Assembly (NCBI GenBank): GCA_963753385.1
Contig: CAVWCC010000007.1
Location: 310,001-374,000 of the forward strand
Source: JALZKA01 sp963753385
GTDB lineage: Bacteria > Actinomycetota > Thermoleophilia > Solirubrobacterales > 70-9
Length of the DNA stretch: 64,000 nucleotides
Direction of reading: 5' to 3'
The translations under genes were made by a program, and so were the position numbers. Under the pieces are notes generated by a model. That model saw nothing but the letters and a program-made list of their open reading frames with translations. It was not told the origin of the DNA and did not search any database. Shown piece after piece: positions 16,357 to 24,957 of this stretch; the first letter of the stretch is position 1, and the number at the start of each line of letters is the position of its first letter.

Positions 16357-17433
16357 CTAAGCGGTCGAGCGCAAACTCAGGTACTCGGCGCGATCCCGGA
16401 AGCTCTGCCGCATCTCCGAGGTGAGCTCCTCAAGGAACTCGCGCCGGTAAACGTCGTCGGTCAGCATCGAGATCGCGAAGTAGAGCCCGGTGAAAGCCGC
16501 GATCGCGGCCGCGACGCGGAGGAGCTCGGCGGTCACGATCGCCTGGTGGTCGAAGAGCTTGAACTCGACGAGGACGTCCGGAGCGGCGCCGACCCACTCC
16601 AGGGTCTGCTGCTGGTCGATCACCAGGACCCCGACGGCGGCGAAGAACGCGCCGACCGCGACGCTGACCGAGAGCACCTGGAGCGCCTGGCTCACGAACA
16701 TCACGAGGCCGACGTTGACGCGCTCGCTCGAGTCGAGGGGCGGCGCGTCCGCCCCGGCGTCGCGCTCGATCGCCCGCACCTCGCGCGGGACCCGGGCGAC
16801 GAGGAACGTGGTGCCGAGCACGACGAAGAGCAGGGCGAGGCCAACGAACGACGCGGTCGGCAGGTCGCTGAAGACCTCCCACATCTCGACGGTCAGGAAC
16901 AGGACCACCGAGAAGATCATCAGCAACGGGATCGCCCGGGCGAACAGCTCGAGCGAGGCGCGGAGCTGGCCGAGCAGCCGCCCAAGCGTCCAGCGCAGGA
17001 TCGAGGTCAGGCCGAACCCGATCACGCCGTAGACGAGCGCGAGGAGCACGAGGTTCCCCACCGCGGTGGCGATCGCGCTTCGCCACTGGCCGTTGAAGAT
17101 CAGCGGGAGCAGCGCCGGGACGATCACGAACAGCGCCAACTCGATCTTCCCGACGTCCTGGGGGATCGCCACGGCCGGCCGGCCGCGCGCCTTGTTCGTC
17201 ATCGCGATGGCGGCGAGCAGGACTGCGAGGCCGCCGGCCAGCGCGGCGACGTTCGCGAGCGGCGACCACTCCAGGTTGAGCGCGCCCAGCATCTCCACCA
17301 GGAACACGAACCCGAGCAGCGGCACGGCGCGGTTGAAGACGTCGGTCGCCGCCGAGCGGTCGGCGATGAACAGCGGTAGGCCGGCATGCCGGAAACGCTG
17401 CTCGTAGTCCCCCAACTGGTCAGGCCCGGCCAC
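16357..17433 (-). CDS. Polytopic membrane protein of unknown function
   Basis: 358 residues with about seven to eight hydrophobic segments (for example LLGFVFLVEMLGALNL, LFVIVPALLPLIFNG, LVLLALVYGVIGFGL, IPLLMIFSVVLFLTVEM, FVGLALLFVVLGTTFLVARV, and two more near the C-terminus). The charged loop VPREVRAIERDAGADAPPLD follows helix five. No transporter or enzyme motif is recognised. A GTG start at 17433 gives the longest sensible N-terminus. It lies 14 nt upstream of the ligase, same strand, so possibly co-transcribed. Confidence 0.65.
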   Translation of the reverse strand: MAGPDQLGDYEQRFRHAGLPLFIADRSAATDVFNRAVPLLGFVFLVEMLGALNLEWSPLANVAALAGGLAVLLAAIAMTNKARGRPAVAIPQDVGKIELALFVIVPALLPLIFNGQWRSAIATAVGNLVLLALVYGVIGFGLTSILRWTLGRLLGQLRASLELFARAIPLLMIFSVVLFLTVEMWEVFSDLPTASFVGLALLFVVLGTTFLVARVPREVRAIERDAGADAPPLDSSERVNVGLVMFVSQALQVLSVSVAVGAFFAAVGVLVIDQQQTLEWVGAAPDVLVEFKLFDHQAIVTAELLRVAAAIAAFTGLYFAISMLTDDVYRREFLEELTSEMRQSFRDRAEYLSLRSTA

Positions 17434-17468
17434 ACGACCATTTCACCCGGGCCGACGGACGTACTCAA

Positions 17469-17519
17469 GCCGCCTCAACGGCGGCGGGGCTCGGCTCCGT
17501 CCTGCGGACTCCGCCTCAC
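17469..17519 (+). repeat. Palindromic repeat element, copy 3
   Basis: Same layout as copy 1: CCGCC and GGCGG arms (shorter loop, TCAAC), GGGGCTCGGCT, hairpin GTCC-tgc-GGAC, terminal CCGCCTCA. It lies between the divergent membrane-protein and PAP2 genes and ends 14 nt before the PAP2 start. Confidence 0.7.
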
Positions 17520-17533
17520 AGCCCTCCCTATCC

Positions 17534-18106
17534 TTGCCGCCCTTGCTGGCCAAGCTCGACAAGCGCCTGCTGCGCCTGATGCGAACGCGCGGTCACTCGC
17601 CGGCGGCCGAGCGTGCGATGAAGGCGATCGGCACCGCCGGCGAATGGGGCGCGGTCTGGACCGCGATCGGCCTCGGCGGCGCGGTCGCCGACCCCGCTCG
17701 CCGCGAGCGCTGGCTGCGCGCGGCGGCCGTCGCGCCGGCCGCGGTCGGCATCAACTACGCGGTGAAGCTGGCGGTGCGGCGCCCGCGCCCGCGCCTGCGC
17801 GGCCTGCCGCCGCTGGCCGGAGCGCCGAGCGCGCTCTCGTTCCCGTCGGCCCACGCGACCTCGTCGCTTGCGGCCGCCACCGCGTTCGGCCGCGTGGAGC
17901 CGCGCGCCTGGCTCCCCGCCTACACGCTGGCGGCCCTGATCTGCGTCGGCCGCCCGTACCTCGGCATGCACTACCCGTCCGACGTGCTCGCCGGCGCCGC
18001 GCTCGGCCTCGCGATCGGTGGCTTCGTCCCCAACGTGGGCGAGCGCACGCTCGAGGAGCGGATGGCGGACTTCGTCGCGGACCGCACGCCCGAGGCCGAC
18101 GGGTGA
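17534..18106 (+). CDS. PAP2-family membrane phosphatase
   Basis: 190 residues. The three PAP2 phosphatase motifs are present: KLAVRRPRPRL, PSAHATSS (PSGH-type) and GRPYLGMHYPSDV (R...HxxxD). Several hydrophobic helices surround them. Relatives dephosphorylate undecaprenyl diphosphate or phosphatidic acid at the membrane. The TTG at 17534 is the best start in frame but has no clear ribosome site because the repeat element occupies that position. Its stop overlaps ychF by four bases. Confidence 0.8.
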   Translation: MPPLLAKLDKRLLRLMRTRGHSPAAERAMKAIGTAGEWGAVWTAIGLGGAVADPARRERWLRAAAVAPAAVGINYAVKLAVRRPRPRLRGLPPLAGAPSALSFPSAHATSSLAAATAFGRVEPRAWLPAYTLAALICVGRPYLGMHYPSDVLAGAALGLAIGGFVPNVGERTLEERMADFVADRTPEADG

Positions 18107-19179
18107 AGGTCGGGATCGTCGGGCTCCCAAACGCGGGCAAGTCCACCCTGTTCAACGCGCTAACCCGGGGCGGGGCCGAGACCGGCGACTACCCGTTCAC
18201 CACGATCGATCCGAACGTGGCGGTCGTGCCCGTCCCCGACGAGCGACTCGAGCGCGTCGCCGCGACGGTGGGCTCATCCGAGGTCGTGCTGGAGTCGATC
18301 GAGTTCCACGACATCGCCGGCCTCGTCCGCGGCGCCTCCGAGGGCGAGGGGCTCGGCAACAGGTTCCTGGCCGCGATCCGCGAGACCGACGCGATCTGCC
18401 ACGTCGTCCGCGCACATTCGACGGGCGGCGTGCCGCACCCCGAGGGCCGAATCGACCCCGGCGACGACATCGAGCTGATCGAGCTCGAGCTCCTGGCCGC
18501 CGATCTCGAGCAGGCGCGGCGGCGCTTCGAGCGGGTCACCAAGCAGGCCCGGGCGCTCGACAAGGCCGTCGTCGCCGAGCGGGATTGGCTCGAGGCGGTC
18601 GTTGCCGCGCTCGAGGACGGCCGGCCCGTGCGCGACGTGACCGTACCCGCGGCGGCTCCGGACGCGCCCCGCCTGCTCCACGCGCTCACCGCGAAGCCGA
18701 TCCTCTACGTGGCCAACGTGGACGAGGGCTCCGATGAGGTGCCGGAGTCGGTCGCCTCCCACGCCCAGGGTGCCGGCGCGGCCGCCGTCGCGATCAGCGC
18801 CCGGATCGAGTCGGAGCTGGCCGAGCTCTCGGATCCCGAGGAGGCAGCCGAGCTGCGCGGCGAGCTCGGCGTCTCCGAGTCCGGGCTGACACGGGTGATC
18901 CACGCGGCCTTCTCGCTGCTCGACCTGATCACGTTCTTCACCGCCGACGAGGACAAGGAGGCGATGGCGCGCAACGTGAAGCGCGGCTCGAGCGCGTGGG
19001 AGGCCGCGGGCAAGATCCACGGCGACATCCAGGCCGGCTTCATCCGCGCCGAGGTCGTCTCGTGGCACGACCTGGTCGACGCGGGCGGCTACGCGGGCGC
19101 CCGCGACCGGGGCAAGCTCCGCCTCGAGGGCCGCGACTACGGGATGCAGGACGGCGACGTCATGACCGTGAAGGTCTGA
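18103..19179 (+). CDS. ychF: Redox-regulated ATPase / GTPase-fold protein YchF
   Basis: 358 residues, full length for the Obg-like OLA1/YchF family. G1 GLPNAGKST at 7-15, the switch region DYPFTTIDPNVA, G3 DIAGLVRGASEGEGLGN, the NVDE element of G4 character, and the C-terminal TGS-like domain (KIHGDIQAGFIRAEV, YGMQDGDVM). YchF binds ribosomes and prefers ATP. The GTG start overlaps the PAP2 stop (GTGA), so the two are coupled. Confidence 0.95.
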   Translation: MKVGIVGLPNAGKSTLFNALTRGGAETGDYPFTTIDPNVAVVPVPDERLERVAATVGSSEVVLESIEFHDIAGLVRGASEGEGLGNRFLAAIRETDAICHVVRAHSTGGVPHPEGRIDPGDDIELIELELLAADLEQARRRFERVTKQARALDKAVVAERDWLEAVVAALEDGRPVRDVTVPAAAPDAPRLLHALTAKPILYVANVDEGSDEVPESVASHAQGAGAAAVAISARIESELAELSDPEEAAELRGELGVSESGLTRVIHAAFSLLDLITFFTADEDKEAMARNVKRGSSAWEAAGKIHGDIQAGFIRAEVVSWHDLVDAGGYAGARDRGKLRLEGRDYGMQDGDVMTVKV

Positions 19180-19183
19180 CGAG

Positions 19184-20680
19184 CTAGTCGGTCAGCACCT
19201 TCGCGGACTCGCTCACCGTCACGTGGATCGCCGCCGGCTCGTAGGCGTAGTCGAGGATCGCGTGCGCGCGGAGGCGGTCGAGCGCGAACTGGAACGCCTC
19301 GGCCTGGGCGTCGGAGGCGTAGTCGCGGCGGATGTCGAACGCCCAACCGGTCGTGTGCAGCGAGTACTCCTGGGTGGCCTCGGGGTTGATCCCGATCAGG
19401 AGGTCCTGGTACTCCTGGTCGCGGGTGGCGCTCGTGACCCTCAGGGGCCGGCGCGCGCCCGAGATCGCCTGCACCTTGGCCGCCAGGTAGATCAGCGCCG
19501 CGAGGGCCTCGGGGCGGAGTGCGCGGTAGAGCTCGGGGTCGGCGCCGAGCTGGTTCGCCAGCTCGCCCGCCTGCTCGGTGACCCGGAAGCCAAGCGAGGG
19601 ATCTTGGGGGAGCGCCACGAGGTTGCCCTCGGCGCGCGCGTCGAGCACGTCCTCGGCCGTCTCGAACGAGTCGGTGTCCTCCGCCGGGTGGTAGAGCTCC
19701 TCGAGCGTCGCCTTCGCTGTGATCAGATCGTCGTGCTCGCCGAGCGCCTCGGGATCGTCGCGCCAGCGCCCCATCACGTCCTGCGAGGCGCCAACGCGCC
19801 AGTAGTAGAGGGACGAGTCGTCGCCGAACCCGGACAGCAGCTCCCAGCTCTCGGGATGGCTCTCCGGCGACGAGTCGAAGAAGAGGCGCGCGTAATCGAG
19901 GCCGACCTCGTCGACGATCGCAGCCGCGCCCTCGCTGGGGACCCGCTGGCCGGTGTACGCCGCGATCACGTTTTCGAGGTTGCCGATCCCCATGTGGTAC
20001 GAGACCACCGCCAGCTCGGGCGAGCCGAACCGGTCGCCCGCGATCTCCAGGTAGCGGGCGGCGCCGTCCAGGGCGCGCTCGGGATCGAACCGCTCGTCCA
20101 CCTCCGCGCGCTCGCGGGCCAGCCGCGTGGCGAGCTCGGGCTTGCCGTTGCTCGCCGCCCGGGCGATCTGCCGCGTCAGCTGGATGCTGCGGGCGAGGTC
20201 CACGTTCATCCCGAGCAGGTCGGTCGCGGTCGACGGGATGATCTGGGCGATCCCGGTGGCCGATCGCGGCGTCCCGTCGGCCATCACCGTCGGTCGGCCC
20301 GCGCTCTCGAGGAAGACCATCGCCTCGAGCACGTCGGGGTCGACGCCGTGGCCGCTCGCCGCCGACTCGACCTCGTCGCGCCATTCGGCTGTCCGTTCGG
20401 CCGCCAGCACCACCCCGCCGGGGCTCTTCTCGTAGATCACGTGCGACGTGCCGAGGGTCGCCCGCTCGGCGAGCTCGTCGCTGCGGGACGGCGCCCAGGC
20501 GAGCGGATCCTCCGATCCCTCGCCGCCGCCGGAACGCGCGGCATCAACGATGCTCGACACCTCGACCTCAGGGGGATCGGTGTCCCCGAGCCCGAGCGCG
20601 AGCACGAGCGCGGCGATCGCGGCGGCTGCCGCGACCATGGCCAGGGTGATCCCTGCCGCCTTGACCGGCTCGCGACTCAC
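19184..20680 (-). CDS. Membrane-anchored lytic transglycosylase with C-terminal D,D-peptidase-like domain
   Basis: 498 residues. An N-terminal anchor (AAAAAIAALVLALGLG) leads to an SLT-type lysozyme fold around residues 95-230 with catalytic E in MVFLESAGRP and the GIAQIIPSTA motif. The C-terminal part (RPLRVTSATRDQEYQDLLIG, then YSLHTTGWAFDIRRDY) looks like a LAS-type VanY/M15 carboxypeptidase with the SxHxxGxAxD zinc pattern. One chain would thus cut both glycan and peptide of murein outside the membrane. The GTG at 20680 is the chosen start. It is convergent with ychF, 4 nt apart. Confidence 0.78.
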   Translation of the reverse strand: MSREPVKAAGITLAMVAAAAAIAALVLALGLGDTDPPEVEVSSIVDAARSGGGEGSEDPLAWAPSRSDELAERATLGTSHVIYEKSPGGVVLAAERTAEWRDEVESAASGHGVDPDVLEAMVFLESAGRPTVMADGTPRSATGIAQIIPSTATDLLGMNVDLARSIQLTRQIARAASNGKPELATRLARERAEVDERFDPERALDGAARYLEIAGDRFGSPELAVVSYHMGIGNLENVIAAYTGQRVPSEGAAAIVDEVGLDYARLFFDSSPESHPESWELLSGFGDDSSLYYWRVGASQDVMGRWRDDPEALGEHDDLITAKATLEELYHPAEDTDSFETAEDVLDARAEGNLVALPQDPSLGFRVTEQAGELANQLGADPELYRALRPEALAALIYLAAKVQAISGARRPLRVTSATRDQEYQDLLIGINPEATQEYSLHTTGWAFDIRRDYASDAQAEAFQFALDRLRAHAILDYAYEPAAIHVTVSESAKVLTD

Positions 20681-20724
20681 CGGGTCTGATGTTAGGTTCC
20701 GCACCCTATGAGGGTGGTTGCTCG

Positions 20725-21714
20725 GTGAGGACCGAGGCGCGGTTTCCCGGCGTGCCCGCAAAGGCCGGGCACTACGAGAGCTTCTACATCAAGGCCGCGC
20801 AGCCGGGAGGCGGGCGCGCGATCTGGATCCGCCACACGGTCCACCAGCGGCCGCGCGAGGAGCCGAGGGCCTCGCTCTGGTTCACGTTCTTCGACGCGGA
20901 CGCGACCGGACCGCGCGCGACCAAGCAGACCACAGGAAGCGACGGGCTGTCGGTCCCGGACGGCGCCTACATCCAGGTCGCAGACGCGGTGCTCACTGAC
21001 GGCACGGCCAGGGGAACGGCGGCGAGCGAGGAGCTGACCGCGTCGTGGGACCTGCAATTCGCCGACGAGGGCGGGCCGCTCCATCACCTCCCGTACGACG
21101 TCATGTACCGCACCAAGCTCCCGAAGACGAAGTTCCTGAGCCCGTACCCGGACGCGAGGTTCACCGGCACTGTGACGGTGGGCGGCGAGGAGGTCGAGAT
21201 CGCCGGCTGGCCGGGGATGATCGGCCACAACTGGGGCGCCGAGCACGCCGAGCGCTGGATCTGGATCCAGGCCCAGGGCCTCGGCGGCAACGATGGCGAC
21301 TACGTCGACATCGCGGCGGGCCGGATCAAGGTCGGCGGCATGACGACCCCCTGGGTCGCCAACGGCCGGATCGTGATCGAGGGCGAGGCGCACCGCGTGG
21401 GCGGCTTCCGCGGCACCTACGGGACCGAGATCGAGGAGTCCCCAAGTGCGTGCGAGTTCACGGTCCCCGGCAAGGGCATCAACGTCAAGGGCCGGGTGAG
21501 CGCCCCGGCCAAGGACTTCGTCGCCTGGATCTACGCGGACCCCAAGGGCCCGGAGCACAACACCATGAACTGCTCGATCTCCAACCTCGAGCTGAAGGTC
21601 GAGCGGCCCGGGAAGCGCCACGCACATCTCGAGGTCGCGGGCGCCGCTGCCTACGAGTTCGGGACACGAGACACCGACCACGGCGTCCCCCTGCAGCCCT
21701 ATCCAGACGGCTAG
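20725..21714 (+). CDS. CrtC/AttH-like lipocalin-fold protein
   Basis: 329 residues, no signal peptide. The order RAIWIRHTVHQRP, FFDADATGP, then GMIGHNWGAEHAERWIWIQA is typical of the tandem-lipocalin group that includes hydroxyneurosporene synthase (CrtC), AttH and tocopherol cyclase-like proteins. Members bind or modify terpenoid or lipid ligands. No carotenoid genes are nearby, so the substrate is unknown. The GTG at 20725 follows GAGGGTGG; an upstream ATG is out of frame. It is divergent from the transglycosylase. Confidence 0.6.
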   Translation: MRTEARFPGVPAKAGHYESFYIKAAQPGGGRAIWIRHTVHQRPREEPRASLWFTFFDADATGPRATKQTTGSDGLSVPDGAYIQVADAVLTDGTARGTAASEELTASWDLQFADEGGPLHHLPYDVMYRTKLPKTKFLSPYPDARFTGTVTVGGEEVEIAGWPGMIGHNWGAEHAERWIWIQAQGLGGNDGDYVDIAAGRIKVGGMTTPWVANGRIVIEGEAHRVGGFRGTYGTEIEESPSACEFTVPGKGINVKGRVSAPAKDFVAWIYADPKGPEHNTMNCSISNLELKVERPGKRHAHLEVAGAAAYEFGTRDTDHGVPLQPYPDG

Positions 21715-21720
21715 GGCTGG

Positions 21721-22815
21721 CTACCGCTTCTTGAACCGGGCCCAGGTCGAGCGGAGGCCCAGCCGGAAGCGCAGCGTGTCGCCCGAGACGTTCGTGGAGC
21801 CGTTCGAGCCGACGACCTTGGCCCGCACGATGCGCGGCGAGCGACCGGTCTTGAGGACCTTGATCCGCTTCAGGTTGCCCGAGAACAGGCCCGAGAGCTT
21901 CGACTTCATCTCCGAGTTCGAGAAGCCGACCCGCCAGCTGTGGACCGGCGAGCGCTGGTCGTACGGGTCCTTGACCGACTTCAGGTAAGACCGGGGCTCG
22001 GCGAACACGAACTCCGAGTTCTCGGTCTGACCGCCGGAGGTCGAGAAGAAGAACGCCGTCGCGGTGCCGCCGCCGGCCTTGATCACCTCGCCTGCGGTCC
22101 CCTCGGCCGCTTGGTTGGTCGCGCCGCTTTCGGAGGACTTCCCGCCGTAAACCTGGCTGCGCGTGTCGTCGTAGAGGTCGTAGCCGTTGCCGCCCACCCG
22201 GCTCGCCAACGCGTACGACCGCGCGGCGACGGCCTGGGCCCGAAGGGCGTGCTTGGGCCAGGACGCGGGCACCTCGTTCGGGATCACGCCCTGCACGTAC
22301 CCCTGCATCCCCACTTCGTTGATCGCGTAGAGACTGCCGCCGACGTTGCGGCCGATCAGCTTGCCGCGATACGCGCCCACGCCGGAGAAGCGAACCGAGC
22401 CCCCTCCTGCCGCCGCTCCCTCGTTGCCGCACTTCTTGATCCGGCTGCCGTTGCCGCGGTTGAGCTCCACGCCGCCACCGGCTAAGCCGAACGAGTAGCT
22501 GCGACCCGGATTGAGCGTCTTGCCGCATGCCTTGCGGGCTTCGGTGAAGGACAGCGAGCCGAGGCCGGTGGTGAGCAGCACCCGGACGCTGCGGGTATCG
22601 GCCTGGCGGATCTCGACGCCCTTGTAGTAATGGCGCAGGATCTTCTTGTAGGAGCGGCCCTGCTTGGCGAAGCCGTACGCCCCGTACTGGCTCATCCCCA
22701 CGCCGTGGCCGTAGCCCTTGCCGGGCACGACCCAATTCCCCGCGGCGCCCACGGGCACGGTGAGCGCGGCGACGCCGGCCGCCAGCGCGAGCGTGATGAG
22801 AAGACGTCCCTTCAT
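21721..22815 (-). CDS. Secreted SpoIID/LytB-domain protein
   Basis: 364 residues with a signal peptide (residues 1-25). The N-terminal module (GKGYGHGVGMSQYGAYGFAKQGRSYKKILRHYYKG) and the core GVIPNEVPASWPKHALRAQAVAARSYAL with YGGKSSES are the SpoIID/LytB signature. SpoIID is a lytic transglycosylase in sporulation; LytB stimulates amidases. In non-sporulating actinobacteria the role is probably peptidoglycan remodelling. The tail is basic. Convergent with the lipocalin-fold gene, 6 nt apart. Confidence 0.85.
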   Translation of the reverse strand: MKGRLLITLALAAGVAALTVPVGAAGNWVVPGKGYGHGVGMSQYGAYGFAKQGRSYKKILRHYYKGVEIRQADTRSVRVLLTTGLGSLSFTEARKACGKTLNPGRSYSFGLAGGGVELNRGNGSRIKKCGNEGAAAGGGSVRFSGVGAYRGKLIGRNVGGSLYAINEVGMQGYVQGVIPNEVPASWPKHALRAQAVAARSYALASRVGGNGYDLYDDTRSQVYGGKSSESGATNQAAEGTAGEVIKAGGGTATAFFFSTSGGQTENSEFVFAEPRSYLKSVKDPYDQRSPVHSWRVGFSNSEMKSKLSGLFSGNLKRIKVLKTGRSPRIVRAKVVGSNGSTNVSGDTLRFRLGLRSTWARFKKR

Positions 22816-22900
22816 CCGGATCCGGCCCCCTCCCTAAAGACAACAGGAGAGAGCCCCGAAAGTCGCGTTCGCCGCACGGCCGGGGACCCCTTTCGGGTAG

Positions 22901-22917
22901 GACTAGTGGGACTAGTC
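22901..22917. promoter_or_regulatory. Paired ACTAGT site, candidate operator for the aldehyde dehydrogenase
   Basis: GACTAGTGGGACTAGTC: two ACTAGT half-sites 9 bp apart forming an overall inverted repeat, 27 bp upstream of the ATG at 22944 and just before its GGAGG. The position would overlap the early transcript or core promoter, as expected for a repressor site. Confidence 0.4.
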
Positions 22918-22943
22918 GCCCAAGTGAGAGCAGGAGGTCACGG

Positions 22944-24410
22944 ATGAGCATCGCCACGGCGGAACAGGCAGCGGTCGACGCGGCCCCGAAGCAGCTTCTG
23001 ATCGGAGGGGAATGGCGCGACGCCTCCGGCGGCGCGAGGCTCGCGGTCGAGGACCCCGCCACGGGCGAGCCGTTCTGCGAGGTGGCCGACGCGACCCCGG
23101 ACGACGCCAAGGCCGCGCTCGACGCCGCATGCGACGCTCAGGGCGGGTGGGCCGCCACCCCGCCGAACGAGCGCTCGGAGATCCTGCACCGCACGTTCGT
23201 CGAGCTCAACGAGCGCGCCGACGAACTTGCCGTGCTGATGACGCTCGAGATGGGCAAGGCCGTCGCCGAGTCGAAGGCAGAGATCGCCTACTCGTCCGAG
23301 TTCTTCCGCTGGTTCGCAGGCGAGGCGCTGCGGATCGACGGCTACTTCAAGGTCGCGGGCAACGCCCAGAGCCGGGTGCTGGTCATGCGCCAGCCGGTCG
23401 GCCCGTGCTACTTCATCACCCCCTGGAACTTCCCGACCGCGATGGGCACGCGCAAGATCGGCCCCGCGATCGCCGCCGGCTGCACGATGGTCGTGAAGCC
23501 CGCCCAGCAGACGCCGCTCTCGATGTTGGCGCTCGCGAAGCTGCTGGAGGAGTGCGGCCTGCCGCCGGGCGTGCTCAACGTGATCACGAGCTCGTCCTCG
23601 AGCGGCGTCTCCAAGCCGATCATCTCGGACCCGCGCCTGCGCAAGCTCTCGTTCACCGGCTCGACCGAGGTCGGGCGGGTCCTGATCGGGCAGGCCGCCG
23701 ACAACATCCTCAAGGTCTCGATGGAGCTCGGCGGCAACGCCCCGTTCCTGATCTTCGACGACGCCGACCTCGACGCTGCGGTCGAGGGCGCGATGATCGC
23801 CAAGATGCGGAACGTCGGCGAGGCCTGCACCTCGGCGAACCGATTCCACGTCGCCGGGTCCGTGGCCGACGAGTTCGCGGAGAAGCTGGGTGAGCGGATG
23901 GGCAAGCTTCGGGTCGGCCGGGGAACCGAGGAGGGAGTCGAGGTCGGCCCGCTGATCGACGAGAACCAGCGCTCGAAGGTCGCCGAGCTCGTCGACGATG
24001 CGCTGGCGAAGGGCGCGAGCTCCGTGGTTGGCGGCACGAAGCGCGACGGCGCGGGCTACTTCTACGACCCGACGGTGCTCGCCGGAGTCCCCGGTGACGC
24101 GCGCGTGCTCAAGGAGGAGATCTTCGGGCCGGTGGCGCCAATCACCTCGTTCGACGATGAGGAGGAGGCGGTCGCCGCCGCGAACGACACCGAATTCGGC
24201 CTCGTCGCGTACGTGTTCACGAGCGACCTCCGGCGCGCGTTCCGAGTCTGCGAGGGGCTCGAGACCGGGATGATCGGCCTCAACCAGGGCATGGTCTCGA
24301 ACGCCGGCGCGCCGTTCGGCGGCGTCAAGCAGTCGGGCATCGGCCGCGAGGGCGGCAACGAGGGCATCCACGAGTTCCTCGAGACGAAGTACGTGGCGGT
24401 GAACGTGTGA
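22944..24410 (+). CDS. Succinate-semialdehyde dehydrogenase-like aldehyde dehydrogenase (GabD type)
   Basis: 488 residues. It has ALDH signatures FITPWNFP, general base E261 in SMELGGNAP, nucleophile C295 in VGEACTSANR, EEIFGPVAP and the C-terminal GGVKQSGIGREGG. Its pattern matches the NADP-dependent GabD/SSADH group better than the ALDH at 3216, but other semialdehydes are possible. A GGAGG seven bases before the ATG sets the start. It is transcribed alone, with a palindromic candidate operator at 22901-22917. Confidence 0.88.
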   Translation: MSIATAEQAAVDAAPKQLLIGGEWRDASGGARLAVEDPATGEPFCEVADATPDDAKAALDAACDAQGGWAATPPNERSEILHRTFVELNERADELAVLMTLEMGKAVAESKAEIAYSSEFFRWFAGEALRIDGYFKVAGNAQSRVLVMRQPVGPCYFITPWNFPTAMGTRKIGPAIAAGCTMVVKPAQQTPLSMLALAKLLEECGLPPGVLNVITSSSSSGVSKPIISDPRLRKLSFTGSTEVGRVLIGQAADNILKVSMELGGNAPFLIFDDADLDAAVEGAMIAKMRNVGEACTSANRFHVAGSVADEFAEKLGERMGKLRVGRGTEEGVEVGPLIDENQRSKVAELVDDALAKGASSVVGGTKRDGAGYFYDPTVLAGVPGDARVLKEEIFGPVAPITSFDDEEEAVAAANDTEFGLVAYVFTSDLRRAFRVCEGLETGMIGLNQGMVSNAGAPFGGVKQSGIGREGGNEGIHEFLETKYVAVNV

Positions 24411-24957
24411 GGCGCCCGCGGCTAGCTGTGCGAACTGATGTCGGAGCGTGACTCTGAGCGCAACGATCGTGCATCGCTTCACGCGTTTTGACTACGGCGC
24501 GAGGGCGGCGCCCGGTTCGTAGCCGCGGGAACTCCTCCTTCAGCACCGGCACGAGCCGGTCGAACCGCTCGATCTCGCAGCCGTTCGCGCGGGTCAGGGT
24601 GGTGTCGATGGGCTCGTCGTTGATGGTGCCGCTCAGCTTGACCTCGTCCGGGCCGCCGTAGATCTCGGTGCACGCCGTGTTCGGATCGACCGGAGCGAAG
24701 TCCGTCGGGCTCAACCTGCCGCACTCCGAGCCGTCGGCCGGCTCGCAATTGACGATCGCAGGCTCTGGCTTCGCGCCTCCAGGCCCGTCGCGGTCGAGGG
24801 TGATGTTGAGCTGGGTCCCGGTGAAGTTGGCCGCAGAGTCCCCGTCGTCATCGTCGCCGCAGCCGGCGGCGACGATGGCGAACACAGCTCCGAGCGCTAG
24901 TGCCCGAGCAGCGAGGCGAGCAGGCCGGGTCGCTCCGTGCGCTTCTGCAGGTAGCAC
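24325..24957 (-). CDS. Lipoprotein with subtilisin-inhibitor-like (SSI) domain, probably frameshifted near its end
   Basis: Starts at the ATG at 24957, overlapping the msrA 3' end by about 60 nt. A lipobox AIVAAGC ends the signal sequence, then an acidic linker DDDDGD. The domain (CEPADGSECG, ACTEIYGGPDEVKLSGTINDE, TRANGCEIERFDRLVPVL) resembles SSI-type protease inhibitors with paired cysteines. As written, the frame runs into the aldehyde dehydrogenase gene and ends at 24325. A one-base correction near 24530 would give GYEPGAALAP and a stop at 24492, clear of that gene, which I think is the real end. Confidence 0.55.
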   Translation of the reverse strand: MLPAEAHGATRPARLAARALALGAVFAIVAAGCGDDDDGDSAANFTGTQLNITLDRDGPGGAKPEPAIVNCEPADGSECGRLSPTDFAPVDPNTACTEIYGGPDEVKLSGTINDEPIDTTLTRANGCEIERFDRLVPVLKEEFPRLRTGRRPRAVVKTREAMHDRCAQSHAPTSVRTASRGRLTRSPPRTSSRGTRGCPRCRPRGRCPTA

